A stretch of 64,000 nucleotides of DNA from Phoronis australis (taxonomy: Eukaryota; Phoronida; Phoronidae): NCBI GenBank assembly GCA_002633005.1, contig NMRA01000049.1, positions 850,011 through 914,010 of the forward strand. Reading direction: 5' to 3'. Of the stretch, positions 50,268 through 62,600 are shown one piece after another (position 1 is the stretch's first letter; each line of letters starts with the position of its first letter). Position numbers and translations under genes: made by a program. Under the pieces are notes generated by a model. That model had not been told where the DNA came from. It saw only the letters and a program-made list of their open reading frames with translations, and did not search any database.

Positions 50268-50502
50268 TTTATGCCAATGTTCCCGTGTATTCTTTTACAA
50301 CAGCTAAAACAAGACCTTTGTCCATGCAGCCACAGATTTGTACATTCCTTGTGTCACAAGGACTTGTACAAGAAGATGCGAATAATAGGATCCATATAAG
50401 CAATAGTCTTTTCCGCACAATAGTTTCGACTAGTTTTTCGCTCACTAATCTAACATCCAAGCCCAAGCAAAGCACTCCACTCTGTTGTATTTGCACGTAC
50501 AC
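50268..50502 (-). promoter_or_regulatory. GPCR leader with abutting upstream open frame and possible acceptor
   Basis: A 77-codon upstream frame ends in TAA at 50271-50269, one base before the GPCR ATG (TAA-A-ATG). A candidate splice acceptor, GTCTTGTTTTAG|CTG, lies at 50304 on the minus strand. If it is used, most of this frame is intronic and only 36 leader bases precede the ATG in this exon. The frame has no known product. Confidence 0.4.
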
Positions 50503-52309
50503 TGGTATTTATGAAGGCTTCCGACCAACGTAATTAGATCTACAAGTTTCTGATATCCTACTGCTTTCTGTATCTTTTGACTTTGAGCTTTGAAATTAGT
50601 AAATTACTGTAAGATACATGTCGATTTTGCTGACGGAACACCTGCACTGGCTTTCACCACGACACACTCTGAAGTTTTCCTCGATAGTCTGAAAATTAAT
50701 AACGGACTCTGTTAACGATATGTGCAATTGCGATTACTCAACCTAAAAAAGCGCCAATCATTCATTTGATGCGCTCACTGGCCATTCGTTATTTGCGGCG
50801 TTCAATTTCAGTACAAAATCGAGACTTCGTGGATACGCGTTTTCTACTTCATTGCCAAGATCGACAGCTCAGTCGTTTTAACCTCTTCTCACGAAGACGG
50901 AAATTACACCTTGACATAACACCAGACAATGAAAACAGTTCCGTAATATAATTAGGTTTAAAAAACCGTAAACGGTATAGATAAAATAAAGCAAAATGAA
51001 ATAAAATAAAACTACCGTCGGTAACATGTACTGAAATATATATATATATTTTACAGAAAGTCGTTTCTGACGCTTATTTACAACCACGCATTTACATGTA
51101 AAGCCCACGTTCAGTCGAAAACGCTAACGTTTGTTTTACAGCATTGCCAGCTACAAATCTGGTCTCAACGTATTATTTCTATGTTTTAAAAGAACTGGTT
51201 TTTCATTAACATTTGAGATGATGCTCAGCACGACCCGCCGTGGCAAGCCCACTCATTGAGTCTGGTCTCAAGCAAAAATAAACTGCCAATCCTTTCTCGT
51301 TCCAGATAATCTCCTCTCGTTTGATTACGGAGCAAGATGAGATACCAATTGTATAACTTGATGAAGGCCACTGATTTACGTTACCAAGAGTTTATTATGT
51401 TTATAACGCACAACACAAAAGAATTTATTATGTTTATGACGCACAATATAAAATCGTATGCAGTATAATTATCCTCAGAGTTAATACATGGTCGAGCCAT
51501 CCTGAAAAATTAACATTAACAACTAGTCTCACGATGAATAGAATCACCAACGTAGCGCTAAACAAAGTAAACGCAATCATACTAATGCTACAGTAAGTTA
51601 TTCAAAACATTTAACTTGCAAACTAACAATTTTTCCTGATAAAAACAAGACATTTTGCCCAAAACATTGGACGCGCCGGAACACGACGGTGGAAAATTAC
51701 CTGCTTACCAACATGGCCTTCTCGGAATGGTGAGGGTAAAGTGAGGAGCAACAAAGAAATGTTTTAAAAACTGCCAACCGTCTTTTGCATCATGTAGTTT
51801 TGAATCGGACTTAAAGGGATACTACAGTCGCCAAAAGTTAATTTCTCAGATCAGCCTCTGCGCGAGATCAAACCTGCAACCCCGTGTTAGTAGCTGAGTT
51901 AAATCCCGCTCAATAATAGGCAGAGTATTTTAAGCGTATTTAACCGGTGTACATGTAGTCACTTACCTCGATTTCATCTAGTGTCTGGCAGTCAACGGCG
52001 ATAATCAGTGTTTTGTGATGAAATAAAAAAGCAACGGATTTTATCGAAATCTCACAATAATCCCACGCGTTTTTCGGGAGTGAAAGCGATAATGTCCTTT
52101 TAAAATAATTATTTGGAACTACTGTAGACTCCGCATTGCTTAATCCCGAGTTTTGTCAAATATTTAAACTAAATAAGGTAATGAATGCTAAATATACAGG
52201 CAATAGTTTTCATTATCCTACGCAGCAGTTCTAACAGGCTACCCGAACAACCCGACTAAAGAACAAGGCTCGCAGAACTGTAAGGTCACCTCATTGACTA
52301 ACAGGCACG

Positions 52310-52424
52310 GCCCCGCACTCAGAAAACACGACTTACGCGCTCAAAAAAACAAAACTCACATGAGTTTTGCGGTCCGGGAGACGTGCTTGTTGAGTGCGTA
52401 AGACGTGTTTTGTGATTGCGGGGC
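52310..52424. repeat. Nested hairpin / short foldback element
   Basis: The outer arms are GCCCCGCA, AAAACACG, CTTACGC and CTCAA (52310-52344), matched in reverse by TTGAG, GCGTAAG, CGTGTTTT and TGCGGGGC (52390-52424). There are three short mismatched spacers. Inside, CAAAACTCA-CA-TGAGTTTTG (52350-52369) forms a second perfect nine-base-pair hairpin. Confidence 0.8.
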
Positions 52425-55400
52425 AGTGTTTGTGAGACAGTGAACTCATTTTACAAGTCCTTGAGCTGTGGTGTTGTTTAAATCATCTGTGCACTCCTAA
52501 TGAAGGTTAGTATGACTACCTACAACACATAGTTATGCTCTCATCACCTCTTCGTAGAAGAAACACTACAAGAAAACAACTGTACCTGTGCGTTATCTCT
52601 TTCAATTAACGTACATGTATGATGTAAATTATTTTCCTAATATTTTGGAGCCAATATTGCAACAAAATTGCGGTGATTTAGGATTATACATATTGAAAAC
52701 TCATTTCGCAGTGAACATCGACGAAGCGCTGTTTTCAATGGACACAAGTACGAAATTGCGAAGTTTCAGTTAACGTTATATAAACCATGTTTCCATACGT
52801 TCGTGCCACCTTGAAACCAATTAACGCTTAACTAATCATCTGATATTGGTAGCGGAGGTTTCCAAGTCGTGTGTTTTGGCGACTGTTGATCGAAATATAA
52901 ATGTAAACTTTAGAGATACTGTTATGTTGACGTTTTCCAAGATTGCAGCTTGACAGAGGGTTACATTGTCCGCACTACATACATACATGTATGTCCAAAG
53001 ATCAACAACGGTGCTATCTATGGCCCATCTTTGACAGAAATTCCTATTGCTTATCCCGTTATCAGTAACAGAATCATTTGATTTGACTTAATTCCGCATA
53101 TTAATTCACCACAACGAGAAAACACAAATCGCCTTGTTTGCATACACGTCAATAGATATCCCCAACAGAAAACACTTACAGATTATCACGAGACATCTAC
53201 TTTTGGTAATGTAATAATATCTGTCGTTTTACAAGAACTCAAACACGTGTAGTAACAGCAATGCACGACATAAAAGCGGCATTGGCTGAAAATAAATCCA
53301 ACTGTTTTTCAACCAGTTTTTCAACTAATTAACACAGCTAATTAAATTTGTTGGACCACGAAAATGTGTATGGCAATGAGACTGTAGGCGTGCTGCAATG
53401 GAGAAAGTGCCTGGTGTAAACAGTTATGACGACTCAAATAATCGTGCCTTTGAGCGACGCGACGCGATATAAATTGAACATTTTGATGATCTGTCAAAAC
53501 ATCAAAACGTCTCTTGAAGCGACAAAAAAGATTCATCATACAAACTCTTTAATCATTCTTTTAGCAACAACGAGAGCGTATTAGCGACCACAATGGACGA
53601 GCAATTGATGACGTTGTCACTTTGTATGATTTCCCGAATATAGTCGTGTTAAATGAAGCGACGTTTGTTTGTCAAAATCAATCTCACAACGCAGAAAAAT
53701 TGACAGTTATGTGACTTAGGTTGTCTACGTTAGACATCGTCATCAAGGTATCTGGGTGTGATTCTATGTACGATAAAGTATATGAATCTCGAGAACAGAA
53801 ACAATCTATTAGGGAGCTCATTGACAGGAAATGAGAACCAGTTTCATTTGTGGAATTTCAGTGTGAAGTTGTTTCGTGTTGCGTACACTGATTACGCATT
53901 TTGCTTCATACAATATCAGCTTCACAACAGGACCAAAACACAATACCAAAATGAAACGACACAAGCAAAACAATTTGTTACAATACAGGCACGGACCGCT
54001 TTTTGTAAAATCACTGTGATGCTGTGGGTTATACCCTATTCACATTTGCTGTACTCATCAAACGTCAACTTAATTTTTCACCCACAATTGCGCTACCTGG
54101 AAAATTTAAAAAACGGTAATTCAATGTATCTCCTATTTACAACTTTTTCAACTAAGTTCAATATTAAAAAGATATCTTCAACTAATACCCAGCAGAATTA
54201 GCGAATCTACAATACACGAAGCAATCCTACGCCGGGTGTCGTGGCGATCACTTTGACTGGTTTATTTCAACTTGAACTTGGCTCACCATACTCTAGAATT
54301 CTTAAAAAGGCTGGTTGCAGGCGCACCTGGTTTAAAAATTGGGTCTAACTTCATTAGCGCAATCGAGTAAAAATACAACGCACTATAAATCAATGTATAA
54401 TAGTCCAATCAAAACGAAATAGGAGTATATAAACATTCATTTCTAAGGATCGAATTCCTTAAGGGGAAATTATCGCTTTTACGGCTAAAACACGTTTTGG
54501 GAATTTTTGTTGGACGGGGTGGACTTCTGGAAACACGAAGATTTTCATTCGGAAGGGAATATGCTTTTAGCCTAATTTTTCATGTCACTTTTGGACGTTT
54601 CGATGACTGCTTTTTGAATAGTTTCTGTAGTTCTTTTTTTATTTTATGCTTAGTTATTCTAAGAAATTAGTATAGTAGAATATCAAGGGTTAGGGACTAT
54701 AAACTTGACAGATTTCAATAGTTCATTGCTCACTCAGCTGTGGGGGGCAATAAACATGATAATTACGCATGGTCTGGCAATGGAACTACTTTTAAGTGAA
54801 TAATGAGATGCCTTGAACGTCAACACACCATTCCTATATGAAACTTTTTCGGCGGCATTTAGTTTATAAGTACAGTTACAATACTTTTTCGACAAGTCTG
54901 TTTAGTTTACCCAATAAATACAGAATTAGATGGGTTAGGAAAAGCACAATCGAGTCGCATTATAACGTACCTGTCGTTTACAACGTTCAATCGCTCCAAT
55001 ATAATCTTCCTACAATTCGTTTTTAACGAACACGGATACAGAACTTGTAACACATGCGTGTTTTTGGATGGTATAACCAACAAATAACTATGTCGAGGTA
55101 GAACCGCCGTTCAGTATTGATCGTAATGTGGTGGACTTAAAATGTTCACGATAATTCTCGTGGAAAATAGATCGAATTTTGAAGCAAAAAGTTTCGGTAA
55201 ATTTTCAACAATTTTAGTGTCGTTTTTCGTCCGACTTCCTTTCGGATTTTCCCTGTAACTTCCGGCAAAAATCGTTGACTCTTGAAATTAACGTCGATTT
55301 TCATCGGGATTTTCGCTTTCCGGTCACCTGTCGCTCTCATTTTGAAACGGCAAAAAACGACGAAAATTTACAGTTCGCGCATGTGCTCACTGACACCAAC

Positions 55401-58400
55401 GAGAACGGATTACTTAGAATACTGTAGCACTGCGCAAATTAGACCGTTGCGGATTCATAAATTCGTGAAATTTGTTACTTTCTCAGGAATTTTAACTCGG
55501 GTTTACTGATATTCCACGCTAATTTCGGCGTATTTACTTTGAAATTATGAGTGTAAATTAAATTGTTAACGGATATAAAATTCAAAACAACGGAAACCGC
55601 TTTACCGCGTAGTAATACTAAAAGTTGATCTGACCGAAGCGACCTCAACTAAAACTTCATCGATATTTACGGGGAGGGCATTAACGGAGGTCAAAACTTT
55701 ATGAAGATTTCGAATTATCTATTAGTTTAAATCCATCAGAAGAGCAAAAAAGTGAAAATAGACGTGTTGTGAAATCGCATGTTACCGGCCAAATACAGGC
55801 ATATGATTTACTCAGGAATTTCGACCGACCCAAAAATGAAGGAAGGATTTTCGGGCCGGTCTATCACGACCAAAACAAGTTATGCGAACACTGAATATCT
55901 GAAGCTCACTTGTAAAGCAAGCTGATGAGTATTGTGGCACGCGACATAAACGCTCATATGTCGTACTTCTTTCATTTGTTTAGGTGGAATACCATAAAAA
56001 TAAAACATTGTAAGGAAGATGGTAACAAAGCTTAATATCAGAGACAGTCTTCCTGGTAGGACTAAGAAAACCCGCAGTTTAGTGTAGAGCAAATGTATCA
56101 AAAAACGCATAGAGTCCACACAAAACCACTTTTCTCAAACTGCCAAGTTGGAACACTCATCAAAATTGACCTCTTTGACCAACTTTCTCTTTCCTTGGCC
56201 AAGTTTTATCTCTTTGCCCACACTGCCTCCAGAAGTTGAGCCTCAGTAACATGGCTTGACCTGAGGGGTATATTTATATGCACCGCGTATGGTACAACGC
56301 AACAACTTGTCAGTCATTCTCTTGCACAAAAATCACTTCAAATCTCAACAAAAGCTGAAACCAGTTGTACCCGGTATAATGGAACGCGGAGGCGGTCCTG
56401 ATAACAGACAGGTAAACACCACCTTAAAGCATCAGTACTTGAGCATTTTCGTAATATTAATAGACATTTACATGTATTCTAGATAACTTTTGTAGTCAAA
56501 CAAACAAAAAAATCCTGACAAAAGCTTATAAATTGGATGATACATATTTAAATATCCGTAGAACTTACTTTTCTCGCCGCTCCGCCTGTTGGAGTGACGT
56601 CACTGAGGAATGAGTGTCAGCACACTGCTCCTGAGCTAGTGTACAAAACCAAAGAAGAGATAAACAAGTGTCGTTTTAAGTCAAACGAGAAATGCTAGCG
56701 GGAGTCCGTTTCGTAAATTTTGTATTCCAATCCACACGAATATTTCCAAAATTATAATTCAATCTCACTTCAGCAAATTATAATCTCTGTAACCTTGCTA
56801 CTTCATTAGATAACCTGTATAAATCATTGCTAAATTGAGACAAAGTGAGCTAACCATTGCATGGCAAAAACATTACACATTTAGAGTGACATGATAGCTG
56901 TGAAAAACGATTGTTTACATTCATCCCCGGTACAGATTTGAATCGCAAACTTTTGAGTACGGAACCAAATACTCTACTGACACGCTAAATCGCATTCCAT
57001 AAATGGCAGAGTATTTTTAAGCATATTTATTTGGTAAAGTCACAGGCAAATGTCAAGGTCAAGCAGACTTCAGCAAAAATTGGCAATTTGTATTAAATAA
57101 CAAAAAACACAACAAATTCCGTTGTTTTCAATAGCTCTCATATGGCAAAACTAGTCATTTCAAGAAGTTCATCCATCAATAAAAATCCTAAAAATGTGTT
57201 TTTTCATCAGTAAAAATAATGTCGCTTTATATTAAAGTTGGAGCGTAAGACAAAATTTCTAACTTAAGCCTAAGCTTGAAGTCGTTTCCTATGAATTAGA
57301 CTCTTGTCTGTATTCTCGAAATCGGCATTTTGTGTTTTACTTGTTTGTAAATTCATAATAAGTGTCTATCATTAGCTGTGCTCGAATTATGTTATAGTTT
57401 GCGTGGATTATTGTATATAATCCTAGTTTGCACGTGATGGCCCCAAGATTAAAACTCTAAGTTCGAGTATGAGCTTAAAATCTAGTTTTGTCTCGTGTTT
57501 ATAGCTCGAATCTAGGATTCAACATGCACGGGCTCGTATGCGTAAACCACAACGTATTTTGAACACAAACAGACATCTGTAGTGAGTTCTATCATAAACT
57601 ATAGTATATGGATCGCCAACTCCGTATACTTTCAATGGGCGAAATCTGTGATCTTAAAGAAGGCCTTACGTAATTATTCACTGGTGACACCTGGCCAAGT
57701 TGGCAAGTTTTACTTCCGGCAAGTACGTCGTCTGCTAATCATGGTCGGCTATTGTGTCATCACAATACACTAATCGGAAACTGAAACAGATAGGTTAGGA
57801 GAGTGGCGCCTCTTCTAGGATAGAAGGCAAGAAACTGTCGGAGTTGCGAATCTGTTGTCTGTAATCTATGGTTCTATCAAAAGTAAAACGGAAAACATGA
57901 AAAACAGTTTTCAGTTCAATCACAGGCCCTTTTGTCGAATAACAATAAGAAGTGATCACTGCTGGTTGTAGTTATGGGTCATCCCCAACCACATCAACAG
58001 CTCGGTAATTTTGTGACGTCACGCGAGACCGAAAGAGAACGAAACGATTTTCTGAATTTCTTTGCTAATAAATTAACATGCCCTGGGTTTATAATAACCA
58101 ATAACTAAGTTTCAGCATGGATACAAGATAATTATTCGCATATAGTCACTATTGGCACTGAGAAGTCAGCATTTCGTTGTTACGCCTCTTGTTAGGATAT
58201 TTGTCTAATACCCTAGCACTTGCACTGTATTTTACATATGTTTCCCAATACAAGATTTTTCCTACTTGGTTTACATTTTGTCTCTGCAAAACGTAACGGA
58301 AATTCAAGCATCATAATTGATCGTCTGACGTCACAAACCCTTGCCAGTTTCCCTCTTCATAACAAACCAATTATTTTGAAAGCCCGGAATTATTCCTTGC

Positions 58401-58594
58401 TTAATTGAAAGTTATTGAAATTCATCTATTAACCCTGATCATAAACTGGCTTAAACGCTAGCGTTCTCGCGAGTAGAACTACTTTCGGCAAGAGCAAAAC
58501 GCCAGTAATGTGAACAGTTATAATTGTCTTTTGCAAGGGGTTTCAATTACTTCAAAACTGTTGGTGTTTTCGTTAGCACTGTTGTAACGAGACC

Positions 58595-59150
58595 AGTTAC
58601 GTCAAAAAACGCACATGCGCAGGTGTAACATGCCCTTATTTATCTTCACATCACTTAATTCATAGCAAAGAGTAAGATGTTTTGGCATTAATTTTCGTTT
58701 AAAAGTGATTGGGGTTATGAGAAAACAAACCGGTTGCTGCAAAAATGATCCCTTCGCTGGCAGCTCGTTTGCCTAGCCAAAAATCTAGCGTTTTCGTCAG
58801 TGTTATAGCCACACTAGCATTTTCGCTAGCCGTTTTCGCTAGGGATTTAGCCACGCTGACGTTTTCGCTAGCGTTATAGGCAGTAGAACTGCTAGCGGTT
58901 CAGCCACTCACTTGAACCTAAAAGGACACACATGCGCAAGGAAAATAGGCCCTTGTTTATTGCGCCATTAATCTTTTTATGGCTCAGGGTTAGAGTGTCT
59001 TGACATCAAATTTCTCTTAAAAACAATTCTGATGGCAAGGAAGCTGCTAGAGAAAACGACACCTTCGTGGACAGCTCGTCTGTCAGGCTAATATTTCAGC
59101 CAATTGAACTGCTGGCGTTTTCGCCATTCAGTTGTACTTAACTGTAAGGT
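58595..59150 (+). repeat. Diverged tandem repeat rich in GCTAGCGTTTTCGC
   Basis: Two units about 320 bp apart share the order CACATGCGCA, then GCCCTT(A/G)TTTAT, then GGTTAGAGTGTCTTGACAT-like sequence (GAGTAAGATGTTTTGGCAT in unit 1), then CTTCG-TGG-CAGCTCGT, then a TTTTCG box. Between them, at 58784-58895, the motif GTTTTCGCTAG or a one-base variant occurs about five times, often within the palindrome GCTAGC. Confidence 0.7.
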
Positions 59151-60464
59151 ACGTGTACATGTATTTAAGGCTGTAAACCCTCGATGCTTTTTGTGGTCAT
59201 TTAATTTGGAGATCCTCACGGTGCTTTGGGCTCCTGGCTTGCATAAGAGAAGAATGAGCTGCATGGAACTGAGTTGAATATCATCTCATAACCTAAGGCA
59301 TTACTTTGCGGTCAGACAGTGTTAGATGAAACTCGGACAGAAATGGTCGTGGTCATAGAGAGTGATGTTATTTCAGTAACTTATGGGTACATTTTTGTGG
59401 AATTCACTCAAATCGATTTTAGCTAAGTCATTTGCATTGTTTACATTAATTACCATTGTTTAATTTAAATTTTCTGGAATTAACATGGAAAATAATGTAA
59501 CTCATTGTTTCGTAGAAGCGAACGAGCTGTTGTAATATTCGAGAGTATTAACAAAGCCACCCATTACATTATTTGGGTTCATTTAGGCCGTGCAACTACT
59601 ACATGTAACGTTTGATTTGCAAAATTTAGACAAACTGTGTTCCAAGGAATGACTACCTTCTCCAACGTGTCCGTAAACAGTCATTTACAGACGGATTACG
59701 TGTCTTCGTACCACTAATACGCACCAAAATAGCCACTGCTGCTGTCTTGAATTACAATACACGCCCAGTTTTATACCTTGAAATGTAGCACACGCTGAGT
59801 TTTCCAAGAATAAAGTGTTCTTCAAAGGAATACCAAACATTTTTCCATCTCCATGCAAAATAATTTGTTTATCGATTCATTGCTATTTTCCTTGACATTA
59901 TCGAAGCACTCATTCACTCGTATATGAAGACGAGAATGTTGTTTATTCACAGAGCATTTTAGAAGAAAGGCGAGTTCAAGGAAGTGACACCGTTGGTCAA
60001 GTTATACCACCTTTCAATATTGAAGGCGCTTTGATTTAGATGTCTTAGTTTGTCTGTAAGCTGTGAATGGTGGTTTTATAAAACAAGCAAAACGAAATGT
60101 CGAGTATAAATATTGTAGTCGGAACGGGAAGAACCCATTGCCCGGTGCATGTAATAGTCCCAAATAGGGACTCAACTAAGTTCCCTTAATCTGATGCGTA
60201 TGGAAATGTGACCTTTGACCTCAAGCGATTTCAAGACACTGACTGCGAGCGCATGCGCGCATTCATCATAAGTGGGAGGGAGATTAGAAACTTTGTGGTA
60301 ACCACAGATTTTTTACTTCGCCCGTATTTCAAAAATCATGATATTTGTGAGTTTTTATGGAAATATTTTCACAGGGGAAGGCTAACTAATCTGCACTAGA
60401 CGTTACGAGATAGTACTTTGGACAGGAATTGTTTAAGGGATGTTTTTGACGAGATTTCGCGTTC

Positions 60465-60730
60465 CATGTCTTTTTAACCTTTTTGAAGGATCTTTGTAAC
60501 ATTTGAAAAATGTGTTACTATGGATCCGTGTGTTGAACTGATACAGATACCACTGCGATCCCTCGTAACAACGGGTTTTCTTACGTTTGCCTCTGTATCT
60601 TCGGATTTTATTGTATTTTCACGAAATTTGACGAAAAGGAGACGACACTGTTTTCTGCACGGCGTGGTGGTCATTTTTGTTATTTCGTGTCCGTTTTGTG
60701 GTGTCCACTTCCTCATCTTCCATGCCGCTT
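60465..60730 (+). repeat. Partial copy of the tandem-unit repeat family
   Basis: TCTTTTTAACCTTTTTGAAG, then a GATCTTTGTAACATTTGAAA box, a CATCTGTATCTTCGGA-like box and a TTTTCACGAAATTTGACGAA box, match 61800-62040 in order. The CTAGTGGC box is decayed (GCGTGGTGGTCATTTTT). Confidence 0.65.
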
Positions 60731-60836
60731 AAACGATAAATATGAGAATTTATAGGTGTGTTGAGACATAAGCGGATATACAGGGGGGTCAGGAGGCCGC
60801 AAAAATAAAGCAGGAAAAGCGTGAGGAAATGTTAAG

Positions 60837-60842
60837 TTTATT
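60837..60842 (-). terminator. Candidate poly(A) signal AATAAA
   Basis: A minus-strand AATAAA 52 bases downstream of the stop codon of the Cys-rich frame at 60895-61080. Confidence 0.3.
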
Positions 60843-60894
60843 AATTAACCCCTATATTTAACATTATACGAAACAAGATTTAACGTGAGGCGTT

Positions 60895-61080
60895 TTAGTT
60901 TGTGTATGCATGTGGGGACTCAGAACCAATTTCAAGTGTCTGATTGAGACAACCGGCGCACTCGTATCGGTAGCTATGGCTAATTAATACCGCTCCCGGT
61001 TGATATGGCAGGCAACCGACAGTGGCGCTGCACACTACCACTCCGTTTCCGTCAGCTGCTCCATTGTGCAACAAAGACAA
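60895..61080 (-). CDS. Tentative terminal exon of a Cys-rich secreted protein
   Basis: The frame has no ATG and opens after a stop at 61081-61083, so it could only be coding as a 3' exon. A weak acceptor, TTGCACAATGGAGCAG, would start it near 61045. The translated core has a C-x5-C-x18-C-x2-C pattern (VVVCSATVGCLPYQPGAVLI, then SHSYRYECAGCLNQTLEIGS), loosely like a VWC-type or similar disulphide module, and ends at TAA 60895-60897. The nearby AATAAA is consistent with a gene end. No upstream exon was identified, so a chance frame is quite possible. Confidence 0.22.
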   Translation of the reverse strand: MSLLHNGAADGNGVVVCSATVGCLPYQPGAVLISHSYRYECAGCLNQTLEIGSESPHAYTN

Positions 61081-61552
61081 TTATTTCATGTTTTCAAAGA
61101 AAACAGAAGCAGAATGACGATGAAGAAACATAAGCCGCTGGCGGCAAATAAAATTTAATCGAATCCTTAATGAATCACTCAGAAACTCATAATTCTGTCT
61201 TTTTCAAACATTAAATTTAAGACGATTTGCAAACTAAGCGCGTTTTCAATGCCAACACGAAAAATGGATTTGGTTCTTTGGTCAAGTGAAGACTGCTTTC
61301 AACACAACAACTTTTTTGCTGCCCATTAGTTGCACAAAAAATAAAGCGCGAAATAAACATCACCGAAAGAAGCAGGTTCGCGCGCGAACACTTTGGACCA
61401 TAAACAAGTACGTCTCTTAGCATGGCGGCGCAATAGAAGAGCAGGCGCGCTCTGATCAACAGGCTGTAGGTTGGGATACTCCCAATTTACGAATTTTCCA
61501 TTTTTAAATCTCCTGGCCAAAGTAGAGCCGTCAAGGGCTGATTATACTTGTT

Positions 61553-61720
61553 TTCAGAGGCAAAGACAAAATTTTCCCCAGGGCGGAGGGTGTAAGCCCC
61601 CCCTCTCCACTTGCCCCCATTCGGCGCTAATCGCCTCTACAGTCGCGCAAAACGCGATTGTCTACAAAAGAAAGTGTTAATTCCCCTTTATGATATCCTA
61701 GATCCGCCACTGTGAAAAGG
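61553..61720 (-). repeat. GGCGGATCTAGG-type dispersed repeat fragment
   Basis: On the minus strand it starts CACAGTGGCGGATCTAGGAT, continues to GATTAGCGCCGAATGGGGGC, and ends in a G-rich tract. Related pieces lie at 45023-45190, 46910-47060, 60775-60800 (GCGGATATACAGGGGGGTC) and 4790-4935. The class is undetermined; a non-autonomous DNA transposon is plausible. Confidence 0.45.
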
Positions 61721-61734
61721 TCATTACTGAAGTT

Positions 61735-62600
61735 GACTTTTGGACGGGTCTGATTACTGTGTCACCCCCTACTAGTGCTTTTGTTTTTCTTGTGTCCTGG
61801 ACCGAATCTTTTTAAACCTTTGAAGGATCTTCGTGAAATTTGAAAGATGTGTTCCTACATGTATGTAGCCGAAGACAAATGATAACAAATATCGAACTAA
61901 TCCAAATACTACTGTGACATCTAGTAGCAAAATGATTTTTATGTTTACATCTGTATCTTCGGAATTCATGAATGTATTTTCATGAAATTCGTCAAATAGA
62001 TTTCTATTAACGAGACGACAACGCCTCCTCATTTTTGGAACAGATTTGATGTTTTCTACGCCTTCTGGTGGCCATTTACAACATTCTTCGTATGTCTTTG
62101 ACGTCTGTCTCTCTATCTGCCAAACCACTTAGAAGACGTTAAGAAAATTGGCGATTGTATTCTTGATGCGAAAACACTGGCTCTGATATTGATTTTCGGA
62201 TGTGTTTGATTATTTTGGCCCTCCTTAGGGGACATTTTACTCTTTTGCTTCCACGACTCTATTTCCTTAACCCTTAGTGAATGATCTATGTGAACTTTGG
62301 CAGATGGGCTTCTTTTGAGACTAGTTTCCGACCAATCAGGCTATACATGTAGCTTGCCCCCTAGTGTCATTAATTGTTTTTACGCTTGCTTCAATACCTT
62401 AGGAGTTCCTTTACTTCTTCTCATGAAATTTGGCAAAGTAGTTGACAGAGACGGCACCAGCTTCTCAATCCGGATGGGGTTATCGAATTCTGCGCAATCT
62501 AATGGCCGTTTGCTCTGCTATGGTGGGCGCATTGAAACGCTCAAGGTTGTTCTTGTTAAATGGTGTGTAGTCCCTAATTAGACAGCCATTTAAGTACATT
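61735..62600 (+). repeat. Diverged copy of the CTCF-motif element family
   Basis: Units carry decayed boxes: TGTCACCCCCTACTAGTG near 61760, ACATCTAGTAGC near 61917, ACGCCTTCTGGTGG at 62058-62071, and CTTGCCCCCTAGTGTC near 62353. TCATGAAATTTGGCAAAG and GGATGGGGTTATCGAATT boxes lie between them. The right end (GGTGGGCGCATTGAAACGCTC, about 62524) parallels the right ends at 17.5 and 22.6 kb. It keeps the architecture but no perfect CTCF match. Confidence 0.75.

Larger units (their letters stand above)
50503..60464. other. Long stretch with no recognised gene
   Basis: About 10 kb with no conserved coding sequence that I recognise. It contains a nested hairpin (52310-52424), an AT dinucleotide run near 51039-51050 and a diverged tandem repeat (58595-59150). 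A 140-codon frame at 53758-54201 lacks any recognisable domain. Several CACATGTAC/TACATGTA octamer-type palindromes are scattered here, as elsewhere in the window. Confidence 0.5.

Noticed and set aside
53758-54201. 147-codon plus-strand frame
   Set aside because: It starts at a non-ATG codon, has no recognisable domain, no splice context and composition like its surroundings. A frame of this size is possible by chance in 64 kb.
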